This document shows, piece by piece, positions 25,796 to 35,265 of a stretch of 64,000 nucleotides of DNA. The notes beneath the pieces are model-generated. The model saw only the letters and a program-made list of their open reading frames with translations, searched no databases and had not been told where the DNA came from. Each line of letters opens with the position of its first letter. Position 1 is the stretch's first letter. Source of the stretch: Thiodubiliella sp900128405 (GTDB lineage: Bacteria; Pseudomonadota; Gammaproteobacteria; PS1; Pseudothioglobaceae); the NCBI GenBank assembly GCA_963682085.1, contig OY821614.1, forward strand, positions 1,054,001 through 1,118,000. The letters run 5' to 3'. Made by a program: the position numbers and the translations under genes.

Positions 25796-26421
25796 TTTCT
25801 GGTGTTTTTTTCAATGCGTAGCACAGCGAGCATAATTACTAACATTGCAAACATAGCCAACGCTCTCCAGATAGCAAAATAAGCTGATTTTTCTATTTTT
25901 AGCGAGCCTATTTGTAAAAAATTGCGTGCATCTTTTGTTTGCATTTTCTGAAAAAAGGCTTGATCATGCCAATTGACAAAATTATCCATATTAATTTTGC
26001 CTCCAACATTGGCAATTTGTCTAGTTAATTTTGCCAAAGACTTAACATAAGCCAACTGAAACGCTTGAGGGTATTGACTAAGCTTGTCTCTGGTAGAAAT
26101 TTTAACTTTTTGCCTAAGGTCGGTTTTGCTAATTACACTATCAGGCAAACTACCTAATGAACTGACAATGTCATCAATATATGTATCAAATTCTTGATTA
26201 AAATACTGATTGCTGTCTAAATTTTTACCAATCTTTATTTCTTGAGTGCGCATTATTTTTTGATAATCAGCCAGTTTAATTCTAGGTACCTCGACTTTAT
26301 CAACTTTAATATTGATTTTATTATAGCCTATGGTAATTGCTGTGACTAATACAATAATTGCAAATAATAAGCCTACGACTTGTGTAATTTTAAGAAAACT
26401 TTTTTCGATAAATCTTAACAT
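25792..26421 (-). CDS. Unrecognised membrane-anchored protein with two terminal membrane segments
   Basis: The 209-residue protein has an N-terminal membrane helix (VGLLFAIIVLVTAITIGY, about 15-33), a charged extracytoplasmic middle of about 140 residues rich in Lys, Gln and Asp, and a second helix near the end (IWRALAMFAMLVIMLAVL, about 184-201). I do not recognise the family. It stands alone between convergent alkC and the hemC transcript, which it follows in direction. A MITE lies between it and hemC. Confidence 0.6.
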   Translation of the reverse strand: MLRFIEKSFLKITQVVGLLFAIIVLVTAITIGYNKINIKVDKVEVPRIKLADYQKIMRTQEIKIGKNLDSNQYFNQEFDTYIDDIVSSLGSLPDSVISKTDLRQKVKISTRDKLSQYPQAFQLAYVKSLAKLTRQIANVGGKINMDNFVNWHDQAFFQKMQTKDARNFLQIGSLKIEKSAYFAIWRALAMFAMLVIMLAVLRIEKNTRN

Positions 26422-26450
26422 AGTGTTACCTTTTTAATAAAAATAATATT

Positions 26451-26525
26451 TGAGACCTTTGTGTAAATATGGATGATTAGCAGAATTCAATTTTTGGTGA
26501 TTATTCATATTTATGCAAAAATCTC
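26451..26525. repeat. GAGACC-family MITE, short copy (75 bp)
   Basis: It starts GAGACCTTTGTGTAAATATG and ends with the inverted TTATGCAAAAATCTC. The ends pair over about 30 bp around a 15-bp centre, GAATTCAATTTTTGG. It lacks the longer middle of the 101-bp copy. Confidence 0.7.
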
Positions 26526-26527
26526 AT

Positions 26528-27436
26528 TTATTTTAAAATATCTTGAGCACCCATTGTAATTAATTTATCTGCTAATTGTGTGCCTAATATCTCAGCATCA
26601 TCAATATTACCAGATACCTGATGCTTCAATATCACTCCAGAATCCACATTACCCACCAAGCCTGAGAGTGTAATTTGTTTATTATCAATGGTTGAATAGC
26701 CTGCAATTGGCACAGAACAGCCACCTTCTAGGCGTGCATTCATTGCTCGTTCGGCATTGATTCTATAAGTGGTTTCAATATCAATTAAAGGCTTGATTAG
26801 AGTTAAAATCTGAGTATCATTTTTACGAGTTTCAATACCAACTGCACCTTGCCCAACAGCAGGCAGGGATTGTTCGGCGGATATTTGCTGCTTAATTCTA
26901 CTTTCAAAACCAAGGCGAATAAGCCCTGCACATGCCAAAATAATCGCATCAAAATCACCGTTGTCTAATTTTTGCAAGCGGGTATTGACATTGCCACGCA
27001 AATCTAAAATTTCTAAATCGGGACGCAAGGCTTTAAGTTGCACGATACGGCGCATTGAACAAGTGCCTACTTTGGCATTTTGTGGTAAATCCTCAATACT
27101 ATCAAAATGATTAGAAACAAACGCATCAAATGGGTTTTCTCGTTTTAAAATCGCACCCAGTTCAAAAGCTTCGGGGATTTCATATGGCACATCTTTCATT
27201 GAATGCACGGCAATGTCTGCCTCACCTTCTAACATACCTATTTCTAATTCCTTAATAAACAAGCCTTTTCCGCCAATTTTAGACAGTGGAGAGTTTAAAA
27301 TTTGGTCACCTTTGGTTGTCATCTTTACTAACTCAATCGTTAAATCAGGATAATGATGTGCTAACTTAGATTTTACATATTCAGCCTGCCATAGTGCGAG
27401 TGGGCTTTTGCGTGTAGCGATTTTTAGCGTTTTCAT
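26528..27436 (-). CDS. hemC: Porphobilinogen deaminase (hydroxymethylbilane synthase) HemC
   Basis: The enzyme polymerises four porphobilinogens to hydroxymethylbilane in heme synthesis. The start MKTLKIATRKSPLALWQAEY, the motif DIAVHSMKDVP, the arginine region GTCSMRRIVQL and the cofactor cysteine in EGGCSVPIAGY (about 239) are all present. The 302 residues match the family. It is divergent from the thioredoxin-fold gene, with 38 bp between the starts. Confidence 0.96.
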   Translation of the reverse strand: MKTLKIATRKSPLALWQAEYVKSKLAHHYPDLTIELVKMTTKGDQILNSPLSKIGGKGLFIKELEIGMLEGEADIAVHSMKDVPYEIPEAFELGAILKRENPFDAFVSNHFDSIEDLPQNAKVGTCSMRRIVQLKALRPDLEILDLRGNVNTRLQKLDNGDFDAIILACAGLIRLGFESRIKQQISAEQSLPAVGQGAVGIETRKNDTQILTLIKPLIDIETTYRINAERAMNARLEGGCSVPIAGYSTIDNKQITLSGLVGNVDSGVILKHQVSGNIDDAEILGTQLADKLITMGAQDILK

Positions 27437-27474
27437 ATAAAATACTGACTTTTAAAGAATAAAGTATTTTACTG

Positions 27475-27885
27475 ATGTTAATAGACGCAAAAGATTTTTT
27501 TATTGATGGGCAAACGGCAAGAAAGAAAGAAATACCCATTTTAGTAATGTTCTCAGCACCTAATTGCCCCTATTGCGAATTGGTTAAACGGGAAGTAATT
27601 GAGCCAATGAGTGAATTGGAAGAATATGAAAATAAAGTAATCTTGCGACATATTTTTTATTCTTCATTAGAAAAAATTACTGATTTTTCAGGTCGACACA
27701 GTAACCATTCTCAGTTTAGTTTTAAATACGGCACCAAATTTTACCCCACATTAATGTTGCTTGATGATCACGGCAATGTGCTGGAAAAGAAAATTGGCGT
27801 TATTTTGATTGAGACCTATTGGACTGAATTAGACACTTTAATCGCACAAGCAACCAAACAACTTAAGACAACACTAATATTATGA
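27475..27885 (+). CDS. Thioredoxin-fold protein with CPYC motif
   Basis: The 136-residue protein has the redox motif APNCPYCELVKREVIEPM (CPYC at 31-34), as in glutaredoxin-like and SoxW/DsbE-like proteins. A cis-proline region (FYPTLMLLDDHGN) also fits the fold. No signal peptide is visible, so it should be cytoplasmic unless a different start is used. It overlaps argH by 4 bp. Similar proteins are common in sulfur-oxidising gammaproteobacteria. The substrate is unknown. Confidence 0.8.
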   Translation: MLIDAKDFFIDGQTARKKEIPILVMFSAPNCPYCELVKREVIEPMSELEEYENKVILRHIFYSSLEKITDFSGRHSNHSQFSFKYGTKFYPTLMLLDDHGNVLEKKIGVILIETYWTELDTLIAQATKQLKTTLIL

Positions 27886-29264
27886 CAACAACTAACCAAT
27901 CTTGGGGCGGACGCTTCAATCAACCAACTGACGAATTCGTAAAGATTTTTGGCGCTTCGGTATTTTTTGACAAAATTCTTGCCCCTTATGACATTGCTGG
28001 TTCAATTGCACACGCCACAATGTTGTGCGAAGTCGGACTATTGACTGATGAGGAAAAAACACAAATTATCGATGGTTTGAATGCCATTCTTGCTGAAATC
28101 AAAGCCGATAAGTTTAAATGGTCGGTTGATTTAGAAGATGTGCATATGAATATTGAGGCTCGTTTGGTGGAAAGAATTGGTGATGCAGGCAAAAAATTGC
28201 ACACTGGGCGTTCTCGCAATGACCAAGTGGCAACAGATATTCGCTTATACTTGCGTGACCAAGTGGATGGTATCAATGAGGAAATTAAGCGTTTGCAAAT
28301 CGCATTGCTTGATTTGGCTGAACAAGAATCTGGCACTATTTTACCCGGCTTCACACACTTACAAGCCGCACAGCCTATGAGTTTTGGTCATCATATGATG
28401 GCGTATTTTGAAATGCTATCTCGTGATGCTGAACGCCTAATTGATTGTCGCAAGCGACTCAATTCAATGCCTCTTGGTAGTGCCGCATTGGCAGGCACAA
28501 CTTACCCAATTAATCGCATTCGCACTGCTGAATTACTAGGTTTTGAACGCATTTGTAATAATTCATTAGACGGTGTTAGTGATCGTGATTTTGCCATTGA
28601 ATTTTTAAACGCTGCCAGTATTATTATGATGCATCTTTCACGCTTTTCAGAAGAGTTAATTTTATGGTCAAGTGCACAATTTGATTTTATTGAGTTACCC
28701 GATAGTTTTTGCACGGGTTCTTCCATTATGCCACAAAAGAAAAATCCCGATGTGCCTGAATTGGTTCGTGGCAAAACAGGTCGTGTATATGGTCATTTAA
28801 CCTCATTACTCACCATTATGAAATCCCAGCCATTAGCTTACAACAAAGACAATCAAGAGGACAAAGAGCCACTATTTGATACCGTTAGCACACTTAAAGC
28901 ATGCTTGCGTGTGTTTGCAGATATGGTGCCAACTATTGAAACCAAACGCAATAATATGTATAACGCCGCCAAAAAAGGCTATACCACTGCCACAGATTTA
29001 GCCGATTATTTGGTTAAAAAAGGCTTGCCATTCCGTGATGCACACGAAGTGGTAGGTAAATCAGTGGCTTACGGCATTCAAAAACAAAAAGACCTGAGTG
29101 AATTAAGCCTCGAGGAATTACAAACATTTGATGCCAGCATTGAAAACGATGTATTTGATATTCTTTCCCTAGAGGGCTCACTTTGTGCACGCAACCACTT
29201 AGGCGGTACTGCACCAAATCAAGTTAAACAAGCCATTAAAATGGCACGAAAAACCCTTAAATGA
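27882..29264 (+). CDS. argH: Argininosuccinate lyase ArgH
   Basis: This enzyme splits argininosuccinate to arginine and fumarate. The 460-residue protein opens SWGGRFNQPTDEFVKIFGAS and contains HTGRSRNDQVATDIRLYLRD and the lyase signature GSSIMPQKKNPDVPELVRGK (about 277). It overlaps the gene before it (ATGA) and fmt after it (ATGA), so the three are translationally coupled, although their functions are unrelated. Confidence 0.97.
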   Translation: MTTTNQSWGGRFNQPTDEFVKIFGASVFFDKILAPYDIAGSIAHATMLCEVGLLTDEEKTQIIDGLNAILAEIKADKFKWSVDLEDVHMNIEARLVERIGDAGKKLHTGRSRNDQVATDIRLYLRDQVDGINEEIKRLQIALLDLAEQESGTILPGFTHLQAAQPMSFGHHMMAYFEMLSRDAERLIDCRKRLNSMPLGSAALAGTTYPINRIRTAELLGFERICNNSLDGVSDRDFAIEFLNAASIIMMHLSRFSEELILWSSAQFDFIELPDSFCTGSSIMPQKKNPDVPELVRGKTGRVYGHLTSLLTIMKSQPLAYNKDNQEDKEPLFDTVSTLKACLRVFADMVPTIETKRNNMYNAAKKGYTTATDLADYLVKKGLPFRDAHEVVGKSVAYGIQKQKDLSELSLEELQTFDASIENDVFDILSLEGSLCARNHLGGTAPNQVKQAIKMARKTLK

Positions 29265-30190
29265 AAATAATTTTTGCAGGCACCCCTGAATTTTCAGTCA
29301 GTGTTTTAACAGCACTTATCAATGCTGGACATAACATTGTTGGCGTTTACTGCCAGCCTGACCGTCCCAAAGGTCGTGGTAGAGTATTAACCCCTTGCCC
29401 TGTTAAAACGCAAGCATTAGAATACAATCTGCCTGTTCTGCAACCAGAAAGCCTCAAAGACGAAGAGGCACAAACTGAACTTAAAAACTTAAATGCCACT
29501 GTGATGGTAGTCGTGGCTTACGGTCAAATTCTACCCAAAGAAGTGCTACAAATACCGCAATATGGTTGTTTAAATATCCATGCCTCCTTATTACCTCGCT
29601 GGCGCGGTGCCGCCCCTATTCAACGCGCCATTCTCGCAGGCGACAAAACCACAGGCATCGGCATTATGCAAATGAATGAAGGTCTAGACACTGGTGCTAT
29701 TTTGCTCGAAAAAACCTGTGCAATCACCAACACCGATACCGCACAATCACTACACGATAAACTCGCCTCATTAGGTGCTGATGCCATTGTTACAGCCTTA
29801 AAAAACTTGAAAAATCTATCGCCCACACCACAAAATAAAACAGAGGTAACCTACGCCAAAAAACTCAAAAAAGACGAAGCATGGATAAACTGGACACAAT
29901 CCGCTACACAAATCAACCGTCAAATCCGAGCTTTCAACCCCTACCCCATTGCCCAAACCAATGCCACAAGTGATAAGTTTAACGAAAAAACATTACGCAT
30001 CCTATCTGCCACCGCTATAAACAATAATCACAATGGCCAACCTGGTGAAATCATCAAACACGATAAAAAAGAATGTCTTGTTGCCACAGGCGATGGCATA
30101 CTCAGCTTAAAAACTGTGCAACTCTCAGGGAAAAAAGCACTCAATATCACAGATTTTAGCAATGCCTACACGCTCACAAAACTTAAATAA
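29261..30190 (+). CDS. fmt: Methionyl-tRNA formyltransferase Fmt
   Basis: The enzyme formylates initiator Met-tRNA using 10-formyl-tetrahydrofolate. The 309 residues begin MKIIFAGTPEFSVSVLTALI, and the catalytic signature HASLLPRWRGAAPIQRAI (about 107-124) is intact. The second, tRNA-binding domain (TEVTYAKKLKKDEAWINW, then FNPYPIAQT) is complete. def is usually its neighbour in gammaproteobacteria; here argH is instead. Confidence 0.97.
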   Translation: MKIIFAGTPEFSVSVLTALINAGHNIVGVYCQPDRPKGRGRVLTPCPVKTQALEYNLPVLQPESLKDEEAQTELKNLNATVMVVVAYGQILPKEVLQIPQYGCLNIHASLLPRWRGAAPIQRAILAGDKTTGIGIMQMNEGLDTGAILLEKTCAITNTDTAQSLHDKLASLGADAIVTALKNLKNLSPTPQNKTEVTYAKKLKKDEAWINWTQSATQINRQIRAFNPYPIAQTNATSDKFNEKTLRILSATAINNNHNGQPGEIIKHDKKECLVATGDGILSLKTVQLSGKKALNITDFSNAYTLTKLK

Positions 30191-30274
30191 TTGTGCTTAG
30201 CATTCATACATTTTTATAATGAAACAAACACCATAATAAAATTCTATCCAAAAAGAATATGATTTTAATTCAGC

Positions 30275-30320
30275 GAGACCTTTGCATAAATATGGATAAT
30301 TAGCAGAATTCAATTTTTTT
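30275..30320. repeat. GAGACC-family MITE, left end only
   Basis: GAGACCTTTGCATAAATATG followed by GATAATTAGCAGAATTCAAT matches the left half of the copy at 26451. The right end is lost. The remaining intergenic sequence up to 30400 holds a TATAAT (30368-30373) and a strong AGGAGCAAGG ribosome binding site for the cytochrome gene. Confidence 0.65.
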
Positions 30321-30400
30321 AATAGGATTAGTGCATTATTAAATCCACAAAAATAAATACCTCCACTATAATAGAGTTTCAAAAAAAATAGGAGCAAGGT

Positions 30401-30952
30401 ATGAGGGATACAAAAGAAAAATTATCCGCTTTAACGATAACATTACATTGGATAGTCGGCTTAAGTGTTATTATATTGGCAGTTATTGGGGTTTATATGA
30501 GTGAAAATAAAGCCTTTGAACTCTATCCTATCCACAAATCAATTGGTGTTTTAACTTTTGCATTCATTGTTGCTAGAATTTATTGGCGTTTCATCAATGG
30601 TTGGCTCGAGCCTGTTTCTACTTACAAAGCAATTGAACACAATTTGGCAAGAATAATACATTGGGTATTAATCATTGCAATTGTTGTAATGCCAATTTCA
30701 GGCTTTATTATGTCTGGTGCAGGTGGTCATGGTGTATCGGTTTTTGGTTTAGAAATTATTGCAGCACAATTTGACCCCATTGCCAAAGAAGCCATTCCGC
30801 ATAATGCAATGCTATCTGGCTTTATGGCAGCAGTTCATGGAATAGCGGGATGGACTATGATTGTTGCCATTTTTCTACATTTTTTTGGTGCTTTAAAACA
30901 TCATTTTATTGACAAAGATAATACTTTGAAAAGAATGCTGGGGAAAAATTAA
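30401..30952 (+). CDS. Cytochrome b561 family protein
   Basis: The 183-residue membrane protein has four helices carrying the conserved histidines LHWIVGLSV (about 15), YPIHKSIGV (about 47), IIHWVLIIAI (about 87) and FLHFFGALKHH (near 168-174), which bind two b-type hemes. Members shuttle electrons between quinones and periplasmic acceptors; some act as superoxide oxidase (CybB). It is a single gene with a good AGGAGCAAGG ribosome binding site. Confidence 0.88.
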   Translation: MRDTKEKLSALTITLHWIVGLSVIILAVIGVYMSENKAFELYPIHKSIGVLTFAFIVARIYWRFINGWLEPVSTYKAIEHNLARIIHWVLIIAIVVMPISGFIMSGAGGHGVSVFGLEIIAAQFDPIAKEAIPHNAMLSGFMAAVHGIAGWTMIVAIFLHFFGALKHHFIDKDNTLKRMLGKN

Positions 30953-31000
30953 AAAAATCATTGCAAAACTACTTTATAAATATCACTAATTAGTTGGTCT

Positions 31001-31999
31001 TTAACGCTCTTTGATTTCTAGATTAACCCATTGAACGCTGTGCCAATAATATCTGCCTTTTTGTCCACTAGGCATAGTGCAGTTGTATTTATTTCGGCGG
31101 TGGATTAAGGGATTTTTAGCGGTAATTGCAACATTTTGATTGTCTTTCCATATCATATTTACACCGCCATTAGCAAAGCAATTAAAATTGGTTTTTTGAT
31201 ATTTATTAAGAGGCTTGGAAAATTCCAATGTTAAAGTTGGTGGATTTTGAGTAAATATGGGATTAATGGTTTTGGATTTAATCGGCATTGGCAACGCATT
31301 AACTTTGGTTTTAAAACTGGACATTTTGGCGTAGTGTGCTGCCATAGGAAAACGCGGTAAATTTTGTCGGTTACTCACCTCAGATACTATACCAGAATGC
31401 TGTCCAAAAGCACTATAACCCATATCTTTAACTTGTTTTAATATCGCTAAACTCGATTCACCATAAGAATAAGCAAGAATTTTTTCGCGTTTACCTAACA
31501 CTTGAGTTAGTCGACTTTGTGCTTGAGTAATTTGTGTTTCAACTTGCTCTTTATTTAAATCTAATAAATGTGGATGGGTTGTAGTATGATTATAAAATTG
31601 CATAATTTCACCTTGAATATCACGCATTTTTTGCCATGACATCATTGCTGAATATTTCTTGTCCAGCGGTTCGGTAGCAACAAATACGCTCATTGGCATT
31701 TGATATTTTTTTAGCAAAGGATAGGCATTTTCAGCAATAGATTGATACGCATCATCAGCCGTTAGCACCACGCACTTATCAGGTAAATTATTACCCTTTA
31801 AATGCTCAAGCATGGTTTTCAATTTAAGCACTTTAAAATGATTGTCTTGCAAATACTGTAAATGTTGCTCAAATAATTTGGGGCTAACACTGGTTGATTT
31901 GGGCGTGGTATCAGAAAAATGATGATACAACAAAACCACGCAACTGCCTGCATTCGCTGTTGGGGTAAATAATAACAATAAAACAATAAATTTAAACAT
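31001..31999 (-). CDS. Exported polysaccharide deacetylase family protein
   Basis: The 332 residues begin with a signal peptide (FIVLLLLFTPTANA). The NodB-like core has YHHFSDTTPKS, the catalytic pair VLTADDAYQS (about 80, usually TFDDG) and the metal histidines HTTTHPHL (about 140). The change of the usual phenylalanine to alanine is minor. The C-terminal part (from about 240) is a separate beta domain. It should deacetylate a cell-envelope or extracellular glycan. Its start overlaps trmL by 8 bp. Confidence 0.85.
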   Translation of the reverse strand: MFKFIVLLLLFTPTANAGSCVVLLYHHFSDTTPKSTSVSPKLFEQHLQYLQDNHFKVLKLKTMLEHLKGNNLPDKCVVLTADDAYQSIAENAYPLLKKYQMPMSVFVATEPLDKKYSAMMSWQKMRDIQGEIMQFYNHTTTHPHLLDLNKEQVETQITQAQSRLTQVLGKREKILAYSYGESSLAILKQVKDMGYSAFGQHSGIVSEVSNRQNLPRFPMAAHYAKMSSFKTKVNALPMPIKSKTINPIFTQNPPTLTLEFSKPLNKYQKTNFNCFANGGVNMIWKDNQNVAITAKNPLIHRRNKYNCTMPSGQKGRYYWHSVQWVNLEIKER

Positions 32000-32453
32000 T
32001 TCTCGCCCCTATAAATTCAATCTGCCGCCATGCCTCGTAAGCCACAATGGAAGCACAATTTGATAAATTCAAACTGCGAGAACCTGCTTGCATAGGCAGA
32101 GTAATGCCTTGATATTGACTTAATATATCTTGGGGAAGTCCTCGCGTCTCTGGACCTAAAAGTAATGAATCATTGGCTTGGTAATTAACCTTTGTATAAA
32201 GGGTTTTAACCTTTGAACTGACTGCAAACAATCTTTCAGGTTTTGCTTTGTCTAAATAATCTTCAAAATTATCATATTCACGCACACATGTCAGCTCTTT
32301 ATAATCCAGTCCTGCTCTGCGTAATTTTTTATCTTCCATATCAAAACCATAGGGCTTAATAAGATGTAAATTTGCGCCCATATTGGCACACAAACGAATA
32401 ATAGCACCCGTATTATTGGGTATTTCTGGCTCAAATAATACTAAATTCAACAT
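31992..32453 (-). CDS. trmL: tRNA (cytidine/uridine-34-2'-O)-methyltransferase TrmL
   Basis: This SPOUT methyltransferase modifies the wobble base of certain leucine tRNAs. The 153-residue protein has MLNLVLFEPEIPNNTGAIIR at the start, FGPETRGLP-type LLGPETRGLPQDIL, and the knot motif SLNLSNCASIVAYEAWRQ. The length matches E. coli TrmL (157). Confidence 0.94.
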   Translation of the reverse strand: MLNLVLFEPEIPNNTGAIIRLCANMGANLHLIKPYGFDMEDKKLRRAGLDYKELTCVREYDNFEDYLDKAKPERLFAVSSKVKTLYTKVNYQANDSLLLGPETRGLPQDILSQYQGITLPMQAGSRSLNLSNCASIVAYEAWRQIEFIGARNV

Positions 32454-32469
32454 AATATTTTATTTTTGA

Positions 32470-32498
32470 CTTGATAAGTTGATAATCATCCCATAAAT
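32470..32498 (+). promoter_or_regulatory. Sigma-32 (RpoH)-type heat-shock promoter of clpB
   Basis: CTTGAT (32470-32475), 14 bp, then CCCATAAAT (32490-32498) closely match the RpoH consensus CTTGAA-N13-15-CCCCATnT. It lies about 35 bp before the clpB start, which fits a heat-shock gene. A short GAGACCTTTG motif like the MITE end lies between promoter and gene (32504-32513). Confidence 0.75.
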
Positions 32499-32532
32499 AA
32501 TCTGAGACCTTTGAACAATTAAAAAAAATGAA

Positions 32533-35091
32533 ATGGATATTAACAAACTAACTTCACAATTTCAACAAGATTTAAACGCCGCACAATCTATTGCGATTAA
32601 CAAAAATCATACTGCCATTGAAGGTGTGCATGTGTTAAGTGCGATGCTTAGCGATTATGCCTCTAGTGTTAGCAATGTGATTAGAACACTCAAAGTAGAA
32701 ACCAAACAACTTAAAATCAATGTGGATAAAGCCATTGATAATTTGGCAGTGGTAGGCAATCCAAATGGCGATATAGGTGTTTCACAAAGTTTATTAAGAT
32801 TGCTAAATACCACTGAAAAACTGGCAACAGATAAAGGTGATAGTTATTTATCTACTGAATTATTTTTGTTGGCAATTATTAAGGGCAACGACACTACAAC
32901 AACATTATTAAAAGCGTTAGGCGTTGATAAACAAAATTTATCAACTGCCATAGACAACCTTAGAGGAGGAGAAACCGTGAATGACCAAAATGCAGAAACC
33001 CAAAGAGAGGCGTTAAATAAATATACCCTTGACCTTACCCAGCGTGCACAAGATGGAAAACTTGACCCCGTCATTGGGCGAGATGGTGAAATCCGCCGTG
33101 CCATTCAAGTCTTACAACGCCGCACCAAAAATAACCCAGTGTTAATTGGTGAGCCGGGAGTTGGTAAAACCGCAATTGCTGAGGGCTTGGCACAGCGTAT
33201 TATCAACAACGAAGTGCCAGAAGGCATTAAGGGAAAACGCTTGTTATCACTTGATATGGCAGCATTAGTGGCAGGGGCAAAATACCGAGGTGAATTTGAA
33301 GAACGCCTCAAAGCCGTGCTTAAAGAATTGGAAGCTGAGCAAGGTCAAGTGATTTTATTTATTGATGAATTGCACACTATGGTTGGTGCAGGAAAAGCCG
33401 ATGGGGCAATGGATGCAGGAAATATGCTTAAACCTGCACTGGCTCGTGGCGACTTGCATTGCATGGGGGCAACCACCTTGGATGAATATCGTCAATACAT
33501 TGAAAAAGATGCCACCTTAGAACGCCGCTTCCAAAAAGTATTGGTAGACGAGCCAACCGAGCAAGACACCATTGCCATTTTGCGTGGATTAAAGGAAAAA
33601 TATGAAGTGCATCATGGCGTAGAAATTACTGACCCTGCAATTATCGCTGCTGTTACCTATTCCATCAGATACATTACCGACAGGCAACTGCCTGATAAAG
33701 CCATTGATTTAATTGATGAAGCGGCATCACAAATTCGCATGGAAATTGATTCAAAACCAGAATCAATGGACAAGCTTGATCGTAAATTGGTGCAACTCAA
33801 AATCGAACGAATGGCACTTAAAAAAGAGAAAGACAAAGCCTCTAAAGCCCGACTCAAAGAATTGATTGAGTTGATTAATTCACTGGAAAAAGAATATGCC
33901 GATTTAGAAGAAATCTGGAAAAAAGAAAAATCCGTAGTGCAAGGTGCTCAACACCTCAAAGAAGAGCTTGAACAAGCAAAAACTGACCTTGAATCTGCAA
34001 CTCGTAACAACGATTTGGCGAAAATGAGCGAACTCCAATACGGAAAAATCCCAACACTTGAGTCCAAAATATCTGAATCTGAATCTGCTACCATAAAAGA
34101 AATGACATTACTTCGCAACAAAGTTACCGAAGATGAAATTGCCCATATTGTCGCCCGTTGGACAGGCATTCCTGTGGACAAAATGATGGAAGGTGAACGG
34201 GATAAACTTCTACAAATGGAGGAGATTATTCATCAGCGATTAGTCGGTCAAAACAAGGCTGTTAAAGTCATTTCCGATGCAGTTCGCCGTTCTCGTGCAG
34301 GGCTGTCCGACCCTAATCGTCCTGATGGCTCATTTATGTTTATGGGGCCAACAGGTGTAGGTAAAACTGAACTTACCAAAGCCTTGGCAGACTTTTTATT
34401 TGATACCGAGCAAGCTATTATTCGAGTAGATATGAGTGAATTTATGGAAAAACATTCAGTTGCACGATTGATTGGTGCACCTCCCGGTTATGTCGGCTAT
34501 GAGCAAGGTGGAATTTTAACTGAGGCTGTTAGACGCAAGCCGTATTCCATTATTTTGCTTGATGAAGTAGAAAAAGCCCATCCCGATGTATTTAATATTC
34601 TCTTGCAAGTGCTTGATGATGGTCGCTTAACCGATGGACAAGGTCGCACCGTTGATTTTAAAAATACCGTCATTATAATGACTTCCAATTTAGGCTCTGA
34701 GTTAATTCAAGAACATCAAGGTCAAGACATACACAATGAGCTAATGCGTATTGTTGGCGAACATTTTCGCCCTGAATTTGTCAATCGTATTGATGAGATT
34801 GTGGTATTTAACAATCTTAAAAAAGAACAAATTAAAGACATTGCCGCCTTACAAGTTGAAATCCTGCAATCTCGTTTAGCAAAAATGGATCTTAAGCTTG
34901 AGTTGAGCAATGACGCAATGACGATGATTGTAGATAAAGGTTATGACCCAGTGTTTGGTGCACGCCCACTCAAACGCACTATCCAACAATTACTGGAAAA
35001 TCCATTATCACAAAAAATATTGGCAGGTGAATTTATATCAGGTGCCACCATTCATAGTAGTGTAGTAAATAACGAAATTATATTTTCTTAA
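32533..35091 (+). CDS. clpB: ATP-dependent disaggregase chaperone ClpB
   Basis: This hexameric Hsp100 protein extracts polypeptides from aggregates with DnaK. The 852 residues match E. coli ClpB (857). In order: the N-terminal Clp_N domain, first AAA domain with Walker A GEPGVGKT (about 206), the coiled-coil middle domain (about 405-525, LDRKLVQLKIERMALKKEKD), second AAA domain with GPTGVGKTEL (about 604), and the ClpB-type C-terminus. The coiled coil distinguishes it from ClpA/ClpC. Confidence 0.97.
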   Translation: MDINKLTSQFQQDLNAAQSIAINKNHTAIEGVHVLSAMLSDYASSVSNVIRTLKVETKQLKINVDKAIDNLAVVGNPNGDIGVSQSLLRLLNTTEKLATDKGDSYLSTELFLLAIIKGNDTTTTLLKALGVDKQNLSTAIDNLRGGETVNDQNAETQREALNKYTLDLTQRAQDGKLDPVIGRDGEIRRAIQVLQRRTKNNPVLIGEPGVGKTAIAEGLAQRIINNEVPEGIKGKRLLSLDMAALVAGAKYRGEFEERLKAVLKELEAEQGQVILFIDELHTMVGAGKADGAMDAGNMLKPALARGDLHCMGATTLDEYRQYIEKDATLERRFQKVLVDEPTEQDTIAILRGLKEKYEVHHGVEITDPAIIAAVTYSIRYITDRQLPDKAIDLIDEAASQIRMEIDSKPESMDKLDRKLVQLKIERMALKKEKDKASKARLKELIELINSLEKEYADLEEIWKKEKSVVQGAQHLKEELEQAKTDLESATRNNDLAKMSELQYGKIPTLESKISESESATIKEMTLLRNKVTEDEIAHIVARWTGIPVDKMMEGERDKLLQMEEIIHQRLVGQNKAVKVISDAVRRSRAGLSDPNRPDGSFMFMGPTGVGKTELTKALADFLFDTEQAIIRVDMSEFMEKHSVARLIGAPPGYVGYEQGGILTEAVRRKPYSIILLDEVEKAHPDVFNILLQVLDDGRLTDGQGRTVDFKNTVIIMTSNLGSELIQEHQGQDIHNELMRIVGEHFRPEFVNRIDEIVVFNNLKKEQIKDIAALQVEILQSRLAKMDLKLELSNDAMTMIVDKGYDPVFGARPLKRTIQQLLENPLSQKILAGEFISGATIHSSVVNNEIIFS

Positions 35092-35265
35092 TTATTATTA
35101 AATAACCTTGATATAATAAAAAAACAATCATTAACTGGGTAAATTATGGGCATAAATATAACCAAAAGAATAAAAATGCTGATAAACAACTTTTTTATCA
35201 AAAATAAAAGAAAGGCTTGAGGTTTACTCTGAAATACAGACTTTACAAAAACCACTTAAATAATT

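Noticed and set aside
35092..35265. Very short frames before rnfE (for example a 24-codon frame from 35146)
   Set aside because: Too short and without a recognisable product; no support beyond an ATG.
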